From Candidatus Eisenbacteria bacterium (GTDB taxonomy: Bacteria; Eisenbacteria; RBG-16-71-46; SZUA-252), in assembly GCA_005893275.1 (NCBI GenBank), contig VBOW01000024.1, positions 1 to 54,299 on the forward strand: 54,299 bases of DNA, read 5' to 3'. The notes under the pieces are model-generated. The model was given only the letters and a program-made list of their open reading frames with translations, was not told where the DNA came from and did no database searches. The translations under genes and the position numbers were made by a program. Of the stretch, positions 8,735 through 16,955 are shown one piece after another (position 1 is the stretch's first letter; each line of letters opens with the position of its first letter).

Positions 8735-10129
8735 ATGAATTTGAGCGCCGCATTCGATTTCATCCAGAAGAACGAGAAGCGCTACATCGACGAGCTGATC
8801 CAATTCCTCCGCATTCCGAGCATCAGCGCCCACAAGGAGCACGATAAGGACGTGCAGGCGGCGCTCGAGTTCGACAAGAAGAAGCTCGAGTCCCTGGGAT
8901 TCAGGACCGAGGTGTGGCCCACGCGCTCGCACGCCGGGCTTTTCGCCGAGCGGATCGTGGACCCCGCGGCCCCGACGGTGCTGATCTACGGACACGTCGA
9001 CGTGCAGCCGGTGGACCCCATCGAGCTGTGGGAAAGCCCTCCCTTCGAGCCGCGGATCAAGGATGGAGCCATCTGGGCCCGAGGAGCCGATGACAACAAG
9101 GGGCAGCATTACGCCCAGATCGCCGGGGTCGAATCGGTCATCCAGGGGGGCGGCGGGCTCCCGGTGAACGTGAAGTTCATCATCGAGAGCGACGAGGAAT
9201 TCGACGGCGAAGCGATGGCCGAGGTGGCCCCCCGGCACAAAGAGAAGCTCCGTTGCGACGTGTTCGTGGTCTCCGACTCGAGCTTTCCGGACATCGACCA
9301 CCCCGCGATCACGGTCTCCCTGCGCGGGATTCAGACGGTGGAGATCACGATCCGGGGGCCGGCAGGCGACAAGCACTCGGGGGAGTGGGGCGGTATGCTC
9401 TACGAGCCGATCGACGTGCTGCGCTGGGTGCTTCAGCACTTGAAGGATTTCAAGACCGGCCGGGTGCTCGTCCCTGGGTTTTACGACGATGTCCAGGAGG
9501 TGAGCGCCGAGGACCGGAGGGCGATCGGTGCCGTGCCGTGGAACGACGCCTCACGGGCGAAATCGATCGGCGCAAAGCGGCTCTTCCACGAAGAAGGCTT
9601 CTCCGCGCTCGAATCGGCCACGATCCGTCCGACGCTGCAGGTTAACGGCGTGATCGGGGGCTACACCGGAGAGGGCTTCAAGACCGTCATCGGCTCCTGG
9701 GTGCGCGCGAAGATCAGCATGCGCCTTGTCCACAATCAGGATCCGGAGCGGATCTACCACCTTTTCGAGCGGTACGTGCGCGAGCTGGTCGGCGACATGG
9801 GAACGGTGGAGTTTCGGAAGTTCGGCGCGGGCCGTCCGGTTCGGGCCGAGGTATCCAACCCCTTCGTCCAGGCCGGGTTACGCGCCCTGGAGGCCGGCTT
9901 CGAGAAGCCCCCGATCGCCATGGGCCAGGGAGGTTCCATACCGATCGTCGCCCCCATGGTCGCGATCACGGGGGCCCCGTGCGTCCTCATGGGCTTCGGA
10001 CTTCCGGAGGACAACCTCCACGCGCCCAACGAGCATTTCGCGATCCGCTGTTTCCTCGGGGGGGCGCGCTCGGCGGCGGCTTACTTGAACGAGGTTTCGA
10101 GCAGGGTTGGAGCAGGCGCCAGACGGTGA
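8735..10129 (+). CDS. M20-family dipeptidase / metallopeptidase
   Basis: The 464-residue protein is an M20 peptidase of the carnosine-dipeptidase-like group. Visible motifs are the first metal ligand site Y-G-H-V-D-V-Q-P (residues ~88-95), bridging Asp in A-R-G-A-D-D-N-K-G, and the catalytic Glu pair I-E-S-D-E-E. A late H-A-P-N-E-H supplies the last His. A dimerisation domain lies between. It probably hydrolyses dipeptides in the cytoplasm, as no signal peptide is seen. It stands alone, with a purine-rich ribosome binding site before the ATG. Confidence 0.92.
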   Translation: MNLSAAFDFIQKNEKRYIDELIQFLRIPSISAHKEHDKDVQAALEFDKKKLESLGFRTEVWPTRSHAGLFAERIVDPAAPTVLIYGHVDVQPVDPIELWESPPFEPRIKDGAIWARGADDNKGQHYAQIAGVESVIQGGGGLPVNVKFIIESDEEFDGEAMAEVAPRHKEKLRCDVFVVSDSSFPDIDHPAITVSLRGIQTVEITIRGPAGDKHSGEWGGMLYEPIDVLRWVLQHLKDFKTGRVLVPGFYDDVQEVSAEDRRAIGAVPWNDASRAKSIGAKRLFHEEGFSALESATIRPTLQVNGVIGGYTGEGFKTVIGSWVRAKISMRLVHNQDPERIYHLFERYVRELVGDMGTVEFRKFGAGRPVRAEVSNPFVQAGLRALEAGFEKPPIAMGQGGSIPIVAPMVAITGAPCVLMGFGLPEDNLHAPNEHFAIRCFLGGARSAAAYLNEVSSRVGAGARR

Positions 10130-10383
10130 TCGGGTGGGGTCGCGCGCGGGTTACGATCGAATCGACTTTTCGCGATGCCGCATCTGGTAGTATGTAGTAT
10201 ATAGGGAGGAGCGGCCAGGGATGGCCTGAGCCTTGTGCCCACGTCACGGAAGGCGGGGCGCGTACGGCGATTGAGTGTGAGTTCGCGGTTCTCACCGGCA
10301 CCCGACTCATGCCCGACCGTGTCGGCGCGCCCCTCTTGCCAACTGGGCCGGGCCCCCGGCAGGCGCCCCGCTCGGCCCTTCGA
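10130..10383. other. Intergenic region, no gene seen
   Basis: This 254-base gap lies between convergent genes. It holds a short repeated stretch around 10190-10202 (TAGTATG then TAGTATA), a GGAGG at 10205-10209 before a two-codon ORF, and small inverted repeats. I see no T-tract and no recognisable RNA. Confidence 0.5.
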
Positions 10384-11079
10384 TCAGCGCGCCGTGGCGG
10401 TCAGATCCGCGAAGTCCACGAGCGTATCGTCTTCCGTCCACACCCCCACGTTCCCCTGGGAAAATCGATCGTCGCGGAGCCTCAGCACTTCCTTTCCGTC
10501 GTAGGATGCCCGCGTCACCGATTTTCGCCTCGAGATCGCGAGCGTGTGCCAGGTGCCCGGCTCGATGGGACCGATCTTGGCGAATTTGACATCGCGCCGC
10601 TTCCCGTAGAGAAGATAGTGGAACGCCAGCTCGCCGGTTTTCGCGCTGACCCGCACCAGGTATCCGCTCGTTCCTTTCGGGTCCATCTGGAAGAGGAGCC
10701 CGGCCGAGGGATCGATCTCGCCCGACCGGATCCGGAAGCGCACCGACGCGTCCAGATCCCCCAGCAAAGGCCGCGTGAACGTGAGGTAATGCCAGGTGAT
10801 CCCGTCATCATCCTCGGACTGGCTGAGGATGCGACTCGCCGGAGACGCCGATCCTGTCGAGTCCTCGGACACCTGCCAGACCCCGCCGAACGCCATGGAG
10901 TGGGCGGGCTTTTGCCCGAGCGTGTCCGCTTCAAAGCTCCACGTATACGTCTTCCCCGCCGCGGGAAGCCTCACCGTGGCAGCCCCGCCCGAGGGGGCGG
11001 CCCCGAGCGCTCCCGCGACCGCCCAGCCGAGGAAAAGCACCGCACGCGTCCGCCCCGAAGCTCCACCGATTCTTCTCAT
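10384..11079 (-). CDS. Exported concanavalin A-like/lectin-fold protein
   Basis: The 231-residue product has a signal peptide (R-R, hydrophobic run to about residue 34). Beyond it is a single beta-rich domain resembling the DUF1080/laminin-G-like fold: a Y-T-W-S-F-E opening, G-L-L-F-Q-M mid-strand and V-G-V-W-T-E-D near the end. Such domains bind or cleave sugars; no catalytic residues can be assigned. The ATG at 11079 is preceded by GGGAGGG and overlaps the upstream DUF2779 stop by four bases. The pairing of an exported sugar-type domain with a cytoplasmic nuclease has no obvious reason. Confidence 0.7.
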   Translation of the reverse strand: MRRIGGASGRTRAVLFLGWAVAGALGAAPSGGAATVRLPAAGKTYTWSFEADTLGQKPAHSMAFGGVWQVSEDSTGSASPASRILSQSEDDDGITWHYLTFTRPLLGDLDASVRFRIRSGEIDPSAGLLFQMDPKGTSGYLVRVSAKTGELAFHYLLYGKRRDVKFAKIGPIEPGTWHTLAISRRKSVTRASYDGKEVLRLRDDRFSQGNVGVWTEDDTLVDFADLTATAR

Positions 11080-12602
11080 CCACCCTCCCTGAGCTTGTGG
11101 AAAAGCCGCACCATGGCTTCGGTGTCCCGGCGGCAGTAGGCGCGGAGCGCCTGAACGAGCTCGCGCCGCCGTCCCTCGGAGGTGCCCGCATCGATCATCT
11201 GCACGAACGCGACCGCCGCCTGGCCCCCCTCCCGGATTTCGAGATCCTCGTAATCGAGGTCGTCGATCAGGGCGGGCAGCACTTCCTTGATGGAGAAAGA
11301 GCCCCTGAAGCCCGGGTGATAGTAGTGAGACCGGATCAGCTCGAGTAGATCCACCATCCGGGACTCCACGATCGCGAGCAGAGCCTCTCTCCACTCCTCG
11401 AGCTCTTCCGCCAGAGACCGCATGATCCGCTCCTCGAATCCGGAGTAGACCACGATGGGACCCTCGTCGCCGAGCGACTCGATGAGCGAAGCGGCCAGAG
11501 CCCGGCGCGGGTCGGTCGGCTCCGTGTGGAGGTATTCGCGGTGCTCGAGCGATCCGTCTTTCAGGAGCACGTGATCGGACCATTGGAAAGGCACTTGCTG
11601 AAACGGCCTCGTTCCGACGAAGAGAGGAAGGGCCGGATTGCATGTCTCGAAGTCGAGGAAATGGATCGGCGTCTCGAGCGCGCCGAGTGCGCGTTTCAGC
11701 TCGGGGTCGGAATGGACGCTCCCCGTGATCACGCAGGCCCGAATCCTCCGATGGAGGTCGCTCAAGCCATCGAAATCCTCGGGAATGTCGCGGATGTCCT
11801 CGATATCGGCATCGCGGAGGGCGCGAAGGAGCTTCGGGCTCATGCGGGGCAGATGCTCGAGCGGATACTCGGGCCCGTGGAGGTGGCAACGCGTGTAGAA
11901 GGGACACACATAGGGCCGCTTGCAGTGCGGCCCGACAAGAATGGCCGGCGGCTCCATCTCCCACAGCGGAGCGCGCATCGCTTCAAGCTGCGAGACCAGG
12001 ATGGGCCTGACGTCGCGGGCCTGGGCCGTGATGTCTCGAAGCGCGAAGAGCTGGTCGAGGACGTATGGACCCCCTTGGTACACGTATTGATTGTTCACGT
12101 GGAGGATGCAGGCGCGGCGGACCGGAACCCCGGCTCCCTCGAGCACGTAGAGCTGGATTCCCACGTCGGGGAGGTATTCCTCCTTGTAACCGGCGCTGGA
12201 CTTGACCTCGACCAGGTCCCAGGTCCCGTCGCCAGCGGGAGCGAGAATGTCCACGCGGATTCGCACGTCGTGGTGCTTGAATGCGGCTTCATAAATCGGC
12301 CTGGTGGCCGATTGCGCGAGCGCGGACGCGGTGCTTCGTGTCGCGTCGTCATGATGGGAGTCCCCGGGAATGCGCACACCGCCCGCGAAGAGCTCTTGCG
12401 CCGCCGCTCCTACGCGCGCGCCCGTCTCGAAGAGCGCCTTCGTGGTGGGATCGAGAGGGTCGCGCAGGTCGGGGTCGTAGCATTCGTAATAGAGTCGCTT
12501 GTGGCACTGGAGCCCCGCCACGAAGCGCGACTTGGAGAGAAGCGGGATCGATGTGCGAACGGACGGGGCAGAAGGAGTACCCCAGAGGGGAAGCTGTTCC
12601 AT
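11076..12602 (-). CDS. DUF2779 protein: Cas4/RecB-like nuclease fused to a DEDD exonuclease-like domain
   Basis: The 508-residue protein has two nuclease-like halves. The first has PD-(D/E)xK residues D118, E132-x-K134 and the Q150-L-Y motif, plus four Cys placed as in Cas4/AddB iron-sulfur nucleases (C33, C227, C233, C239). The second, from about residue 310, is RNase H-like: D317-x-E319 in F-L-D-F-E-T and a late Y-C-R-R-D. Family knowledge ties DUF2779 proteins to putative DNA processing, without a defined pathway. No cas genes are nearby. It is coupled to the lectin-fold gene downstream. Confidence 0.8.
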   Translation of the reverse strand: MEQLPLWGTPSAPSVRTSIPLLSKSRFVAGLQCHKRLYYECYDPDLRDPLDPTTKALFETGARVGAAAQELFAGGVRIPGDSHHDDATRSTASALAQSATRPIYEAAFKHHDVRIRVDILAPAGDGTWDLVEVKSSAGYKEEYLPDVGIQLYVLEGAGVPVRRACILHVNNQYVYQGGPYVLDQLFALRDITAQARDVRPILVSQLEAMRAPLWEMEPPAILVGPHCKRPYVCPFYTRCHLHGPEYPLEHLPRMSPKLLRALRDADIEDIRDIPEDFDGLSDLHRRIRACVITGSVHSDPELKRALGALETPIHFLDFETCNPALPLFVGTRPFQQVPFQWSDHVLLKDGSLEHREYLHTEPTDPRRALAASLIESLGDEGPIVVYSGFEERIMRSLAEELEEWREALLAIVESRMVDLLELIRSHYYHPGFRGSFSIKEVLPALIDDLDYEDLEIREGGQAAVAFVQMIDAGTSEGRRRELVQALRAYCRRDTEAMVRLFHKLREGG

Positions 12603-12841
12603 TGACCCGACGTTACCTCACACCCCCCAAGCTGAATATGTCACAAAGAGTTAGGGCCGAGCGCGGTCGGGCCCGGGCGAACTAGGCGAGATGCTGAGTG
12701 GACCCGATGCGTCGGCCCGGTGGGAGTATAGCGCGGCACGATCGGTTTGCGACTGTTGTAATATTGCCCAAGCGGCCGGGCACCGCCGCGTCGATATCCC
12801 TCGAGCGTTTCCGCGTCACCCTGATCCGGAGGATCGCAACG

Positions 12842-15019
12842 ATGTGTCGTCTCCTCACCGCCGCCTTGGTAGCGCTCCTCCTCGCCCCGCAAGCATCGGC
12901 GTTGGCCAAGCTTCCCTCCCAGCCGAAAGCCCCGAAACGCCCGACGTTCAATCTCTACTGGGGGGAGAGGGTCGAGGATGACTATCAATATCTGGAACAT
13001 GTGGCCGACCCGGCCGTCGCGAAATGGGCGAAAGCACAGAACAGCTACACGCGCGCGTGGTTGGATAACCATCCCGAGCGGAAAGCGATCCTGGAACGAG
13101 TTGTGGAGCTCACCCACTCCGAATCGCCGGATTACTACGGCGGGAGCTATCGAAACGGAACCTACTTCTTCATGAAAGATCAGCCTCCGAAGCAGCAACC
13201 CTTCTTGGTCGCGTTGACTTCCGTGATGGACACGAAGACGGAGAGGGCGGTCGTGGACCCCAACGCGATCGATTCCACGGGGGGAACCTCGATCGATTTC
13301 TACGCTCCTTCGCTCGACGGGAAGTACGTCGCCGTGTCGCTCTCGAAGAACGGCACCGAGGACGGGGTCCTCTTCATCTACGAGACCGCAACCGGCAGGC
13401 GTCTGGACGACACGATCCCCAAGGTGAACGGCGGCACGGCGGGCGGCAGCGCGGCCTGGAACGCGGACGCGAGCGGAATCTACTACACCCGCTATCCGCA
13501 CGAAGGAGAACGCCGGACGGAAGATCTCCCCTTCTACCAACAGGTCTATTACCACAAGATCGGAACGCCGACCGCCGAGGATGCCTACGTCCTCGGAAAG
13601 GAATTCCCGAAGATCGCCGAGGTCGAATTGAGCACGAGCCCCGACGGGCAGTACCTGCTCGCGGACGTGAGTCATGGAGACGGCGGGGAGCACGCGTACT
13701 GGCTTCGCTCCGCGGGCGCTGGGTGGACCCAGGTCGCGCGTTTCGAAGATAAGATCGTGGACATGAAGTTCGGGATGGACGGCGCCCTGTACCTGCTCTC
13801 GCGAGCGGACGCGCCCCACAAAAAGATCCTCCGCCTTCCGCTCGCGTACCCCGATCTGAACCACGCGGGCGTGATCATCCCGGATACCGAGAATACGATC
13901 GAGGACTACACCCCCACGGCGACGAGGATTTACGTGACGGAGATGGTCGGAGGCCCGACCCAGATGCGGGTCTACGACTTGAAGGGACGCGCGCTCAGCC
14001 TCGCCGCGATGTCCGAGGTCTCGCTGATCGGGACCGCCGTTCGCACGTCCGGGGACGAGGTGCTCGTGCGCAGCCAGAGCTACACGCGCCCTCCCGCCTA
14101 TTACCGCTACGGCTTGGGCAGCGCCGAGCTTCAGGAAACCGCGCTCGCACAGACCTCCCCCGCCGACTTCAGTGACTGCGAGGTGCGTCGCGAGTTCGCG
14201 ACGGCATCCGACGGCACGAAGCTGCCCGTCAACATCATCATGCGGAAGAGCACGAAGCTCGACGGGGAGGCGCCGACCCTTCTCTACGGCTACGGCAGCT
14301 ATGGGCTGAGCGAGCAGCCCTATTTCCAGCCGGACCTCAAGGTCTGGCTCGAGCAGGGCGGCATCTACGTGGACGCGAGCGTCCGCGGAGGCGGCGAGTT
14401 CGGCGACGACTGGCACAAGGCCGCACGGCTCGGAACGAAGAAGGTCTCGATGGATGATTTCGCCGTCTGCGCGCGCTACCTCGTCGAGAGAGGCTATACG
14501 AGGACGGGGCGGCTCGCGATCGAAGGGGGAAGCGCAGGCGGCCTCTTGGTCTACGGCACGCTGGTCCACTACCCCGATTTCATGCACGCCGCGGTCGCCC
14601 ACGTCGGCTACGGCGACGCGCTGCGAACCGAGCTATCGCCGAACGGCGAATTCAACACCACCGAGTTCGGAACCGTGAAGGACTCGATCCAATTCCGCGG
14701 GATGTACGGCTACTCGCCCTACCATCACGTGAAGGACCCGAAGACCTACCCCTCCGTGCTCGCGCTCACGGGGGTCAACGATCCGCGGGTGCCCGCCTGG
14801 GAAACCTTCAAGATGGTCGCGAGGCTCCAGGCGACCAAGTCCCCGAACCCGGTGCTCATGAGGGTGAGCTATGGCTCCGGGCACGGCGGCGGTACCGCGC
14901 TCTCGGAACGCGACCAGCAGAAGGCGGATGTGCTGATGTTTCTCTTCGACCGTCTCGGCGTGAAGTACCGTCCCGTCCAGCGCGAGGGAAAATCCGGAAA
15001 GACGGTCCCGAGCCTGTGA
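12842..15019 (+). CDS. Exported prolyl oligopeptidase (S9A family)
   Basis: The 725-residue serine peptidase opens with a signal peptide (M-C-R-L-L, hydrophobic to about residue 22) after GGAGG nine bases upstream of the ATG at 12842. A seven-bladed propeller comes first and an alpha/beta hydrolase domain last. The nucleophile is in E-G-G-S-A-G-G, the acid in N-D-P-R-V-P and the His in S-G-H-G-G-G. The family cleaves proline-containing peptides of up to about 30 residues. Export suggests periplasmic peptide scavenging. It is coupled to pdxH through a GTGA overlap. An in-frame ATG at 12698 exists but lacks a ribosome binding site and would bury the signal peptide. Confidence 0.92.
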   Translation: MCRLLTAALVALLLAPQASALAKLPSQPKAPKRPTFNLYWGERVEDDYQYLEHVADPAVAKWAKAQNSYTRAWLDNHPERKAILERVVELTHSESPDYYGGSYRNGTYFFMKDQPPKQQPFLVALTSVMDTKTERAVVDPNAIDSTGGTSIDFYAPSLDGKYVAVSLSKNGTEDGVLFIYETATGRRLDDTIPKVNGGTAGGSAAWNADASGIYYTRYPHEGERRTEDLPFYQQVYYHKIGTPTAEDAYVLGKEFPKIAEVELSTSPDGQYLLADVSHGDGGEHAYWLRSAGAGWTQVARFEDKIVDMKFGMDGALYLLSRADAPHKKILRLPLAYPDLNHAGVIIPDTENTIEDYTPTATRIYVTEMVGGPTQMRVYDLKGRALSLAAMSEVSLIGTAVRTSGDEVLVRSQSYTRPPAYYRYGLGSAELQETALAQTSPADFSDCEVRREFATASDGTKLPVNIIMRKSTKLDGEAPTLLYGYGSYGLSEQPYFQPDLKVWLEQGGIYVDASVRGGGEFGDDWHKAARLGTKKVSMDDFAVCARYLVERGYTRTGRLAIEGGSAGGLLVYGTLVHYPDFMHAAVAHVGYGDALRTELSPNGEFNTTEFGTVKDSIQFRGMYGYSPYHHVKDPKTYPSVLALTGVNDPRVPAWETFKMVARLQATKSPNPVLMRVSYGSGHGGGTALSERDQQKADVLMFLFDRLGVKYRPVQREGKSGKTVPSL

Positions 15020-15612
15020 CCGAGGCGCCCGATCCGATCGCGCTGTTTCGGGAATGGGCGGCGCTCGCCAGACGTCCGGATATTCTGGAACCCGACGCGG
15101 CCGCGCTCGCGACGGTCGGTCCCGACGGAAAACCGTCCGTCCGCATGGTGTTGGTCCGCGCCGTGGATGACCGGGGATTCGTCTTCTACACCAACCTCGG
15201 GAGCCGAAAGGGGTCGGAGCTTCTGAGCGGCGGCGGCGAGGGCGCTCCGGCCGCGCTCTGCTTCTGGTGGCCCCCTCTCGCGAAACAGGTGCGCGTCGAA
15301 GGCACGGCCAGGACCGTATCCGACGCCGAGGCGGACGAGTACTGGGCGGGCCGCGCCCGCGACTCGCAGGTCGGCGCCTGGGCGTCCCGCCAGAGCGCCG
15401 AGCTTCCCGGGGGACGCGGGGAGCTCACGGCCCGGTTCGCGGAGCTTGACAGGAGTCTGCCGGAGAAGGTGCCGCGGCCGCGCTTCTGGAGCGGCTTCCG
15501 GATTGAGCCGCGGCGAATCGAGTTCTGGGAAGGCCGTCCCATGAGGCTCCACCACCGCGTGCTCTACACGCGCGAGGGACGTGGATGGGCCGCGAAAATC
15601 CTGAGCCCCTGA
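15016..15612 (+). CDS. pdxH: Pyridoxamine/pyridoxine 5'-phosphate oxidase
   Basis: The 198-residue protein matches PdxH over its length. It has the FMN-binding R-M-V-L-V-R and Y-T-N-x-x-S-R-K stretches, the F-W-W-x-x-L-x-x-Q-V-R-V motif, and the C-terminal G-F-R-I-E-P-R-R-I-E-F-W with R-L-H-H-R. It oxidises PNP or PMP to pyridoxal phosphate with O2 in the cytoplasm. The GTG start overlaps the peptidase stop by four bases. Confidence 0.96.
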   Translation: MTEAPDPIALFREWAALARRPDILEPDAAALATVGPDGKPSVRMVLVRAVDDRGFVFYTNLGSRKGSELLSGGGEGAPAALCFWWPPLAKQVRVEGTARTVSDAEADEYWAGRARDSQVGAWASRQSAELPGGRGELTARFAELDRSLPEKVPRPRFWSGFRIEPRRIEFWEGRPMRLHHRVLYTREGRGWAAKILSP

Positions 15613-16370
15613 CGCGGCACGCGCCGCCTGTCGAGTCGAGGCTCGGCTGGCTCGGGATCGCGTTCGCGGCGCTCTACTTGGGCTCGGTCACCATCAAGAC
15701 CCCCGTCCTGCGCCCGGGTCTGACCCTGGGCGACTTCATCGACGTGGCGACACCTTTCATTCTCGTATTTCTCTACACGCTGGTCGGGCGCGCGCTCTTC
15801 GTCGGGTCGCGGGGCGCACGCCCGGACTCCTCCGGGGCCCCGGATTTGGGTCCGCGGATGCTTCTCATCCTCGGTGGGTTCGCGCTCGTGCTGGGGCATG
15901 GAATGCACGTCGCGGCGAACTCCATCCATGATGCGATCACGCGGGCGCGGCTTCCCGATCCGCTCGGCCTCGCCGATTGGTGGGACGAACGGGTATCGCA
16001 CTACCTCATCGATTCCTCCAAGGTCGCTATCTGCGTCGGCCTCACCCTTCTCGAGCGGCGGGTGCACGCGCCCTCCGAGCCCGCGTCAAAGGCGAAAACC
16101 CGAGGCGGGCGGATCACGATCGGCGCCGCCGCCTATGGATTCATCTACTTCGCGGCGGGGGTCGAGGGGCAGACGGTTCCGCTCCTCCTTCCCTTCGCCG
16201 TAGCCTATCTGGCCTGGGCGCTCACGCCGGCGCGACCCATCCGCCCGGTGCGGCGCTTCTTCGGCGTCGGGGCGGCCGTATCGATTCTGCTTTTTGCCGT
16301 CTGGGGAATCTGGCACAGGGGGTTCCCCGAGTTCAGCGCGGTCGGAATGATTCCGCGGAACGGACCCTAA
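15585..16370 (+). CDS. Multi-pass membrane protein, unknown function
   Basis: The 261-residue protein has about seven hydrophobic segments and no family I recognise. A His-rich G-H-G-M-H-V-A-A-N-S-I-H stretch in the third helix region and H-Y-L-I-D-S-S-K in the fourth could bind metal or heme. The ATG overlaps the pdxH 3' end by 28 bases and has GAGGG seven bases upstream, so the genes form an operon with the next membrane protein. Confidence 0.75.
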   Translation: MGRENPEPLTRHAPPVESRLGWLGIAFAALYLGSVTIKTPVLRPGLTLGDFIDVATPFILVFLYTLVGRALFVGSRGARPDSSGAPDLGPRMLLILGGFALVLGHGMHVAANSIHDAITRARLPDPLGLADWWDERVSHYLIDSSKVAICVGLTLLERRVHAPSEPASKAKTRGGRITIGAAAYGFIYFAAGVEGQTVPLLLPFAVAYLAWALTPARPIRPVRRFFGVGAAVSILLFAVWGIWHRGFPEFSAVGMIPRNGP

Positions 16371-16386
16371 CGATCGGAGTGGCGAG

Positions 16387-16884
16387 ATGAGCCCGCATCT
16401 CTATCTTGGCTTCAAGCTTCTCCATGTGCTCGCGGTGGCGCTCTTTCTCGGAAACATCACCACCGGGATTTTCTGGAAGGCGCACGCGGACCGCTCCCGC
16501 AACCCGATCATCATCGGGCACATGCTCGAGGGGATCATCCAGGCGGACCGGCTGTTCACGATGCCTCCGATCATCTTCATCCTGATCGGCGGCTTCGGGG
16601 CCGCGATCGGCGGAAACTACCCGATCCTCGGAACGGGATGGATCTTCTGGTCCATCGTTCTCTTCTCGATCTCCGGCTTCGCGTTCGGGAGTCAGGTGGC
16701 CCCGCTGCAGAGGAAGATGCTGGCGCTCGTGAGGAGAAGCGGCGATGCCCTGGATTGGGCGGCCTATCGATCGCTTTCCCGGCGGTGGGAGCTTTGGGGC
16801 GCGGTGGCGCTCGTCACACCCGCGATCGCCGCCGGGCTCATGATCATGAAGCCCGCGCTGCCTGGCCTCAGGGACCTGCTCTAG
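16387..16884 (+). CDS. DUF2269-like integral membrane protein
   Basis: This 165-residue protein has four hydrophobic helices and the family opening K-L-L-H-V-L-A-V-A-L-F-L-G. DUF2269 proteins are predicted membrane proteins of unknown role. It closes the four-gene run after the prolyl oligopeptidase and ends just before a hairpin. Confidence 0.72.
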   Translation: MSPHLYLGFKLLHVLAVALFLGNITTGIFWKAHADRSRNPIIIGHMLEGIIQADRLFTMPPIIFILIGGFGAAIGGNYPILGTGWIFWSIVLFSISGFAFGSQVAPLQRKMLALVRRSGDALDWAAYRSLSRRWELWGAVALVTPAIAAGLMIMKPALPGLRDLL

Positions 16885-16903
16885 GGGAGCCTCGGAAAAG
16901 ACG

Positions 16904-16931
16904 GGACCCGGCCCCTCCCGGGACCGGGTCC
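16904..16931. terminator. Bidirectional hairpin between convergent genes
   Basis: GGACCCGG at 16904-16911 and CCGGGTCC at 16924-16931 form an 8 bp GC stem with a 12-base loop. Read on the minus strand the stem is followed by CGTCTTTTCC, so termination of the DUF4331 gene is the better-supported use. Confidence 0.55.
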
Positions 16932-16955
16932 TTGCGAGGCGGGCTCGCTCGCCGC

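Noticed and set aside
10201-10383. Riboswitch or small RNA between the M20 and lectin-fold genes
   Set aside because: Only short GC inverted repeats with no conserved core, promoter or U-tract.
12641-14602. Long minus-strand open frame opposite the prolyl oligopeptidase
   Set aside because: The plus strand encodes a complete S9A enzyme; the antisense product has shadow-type composition.
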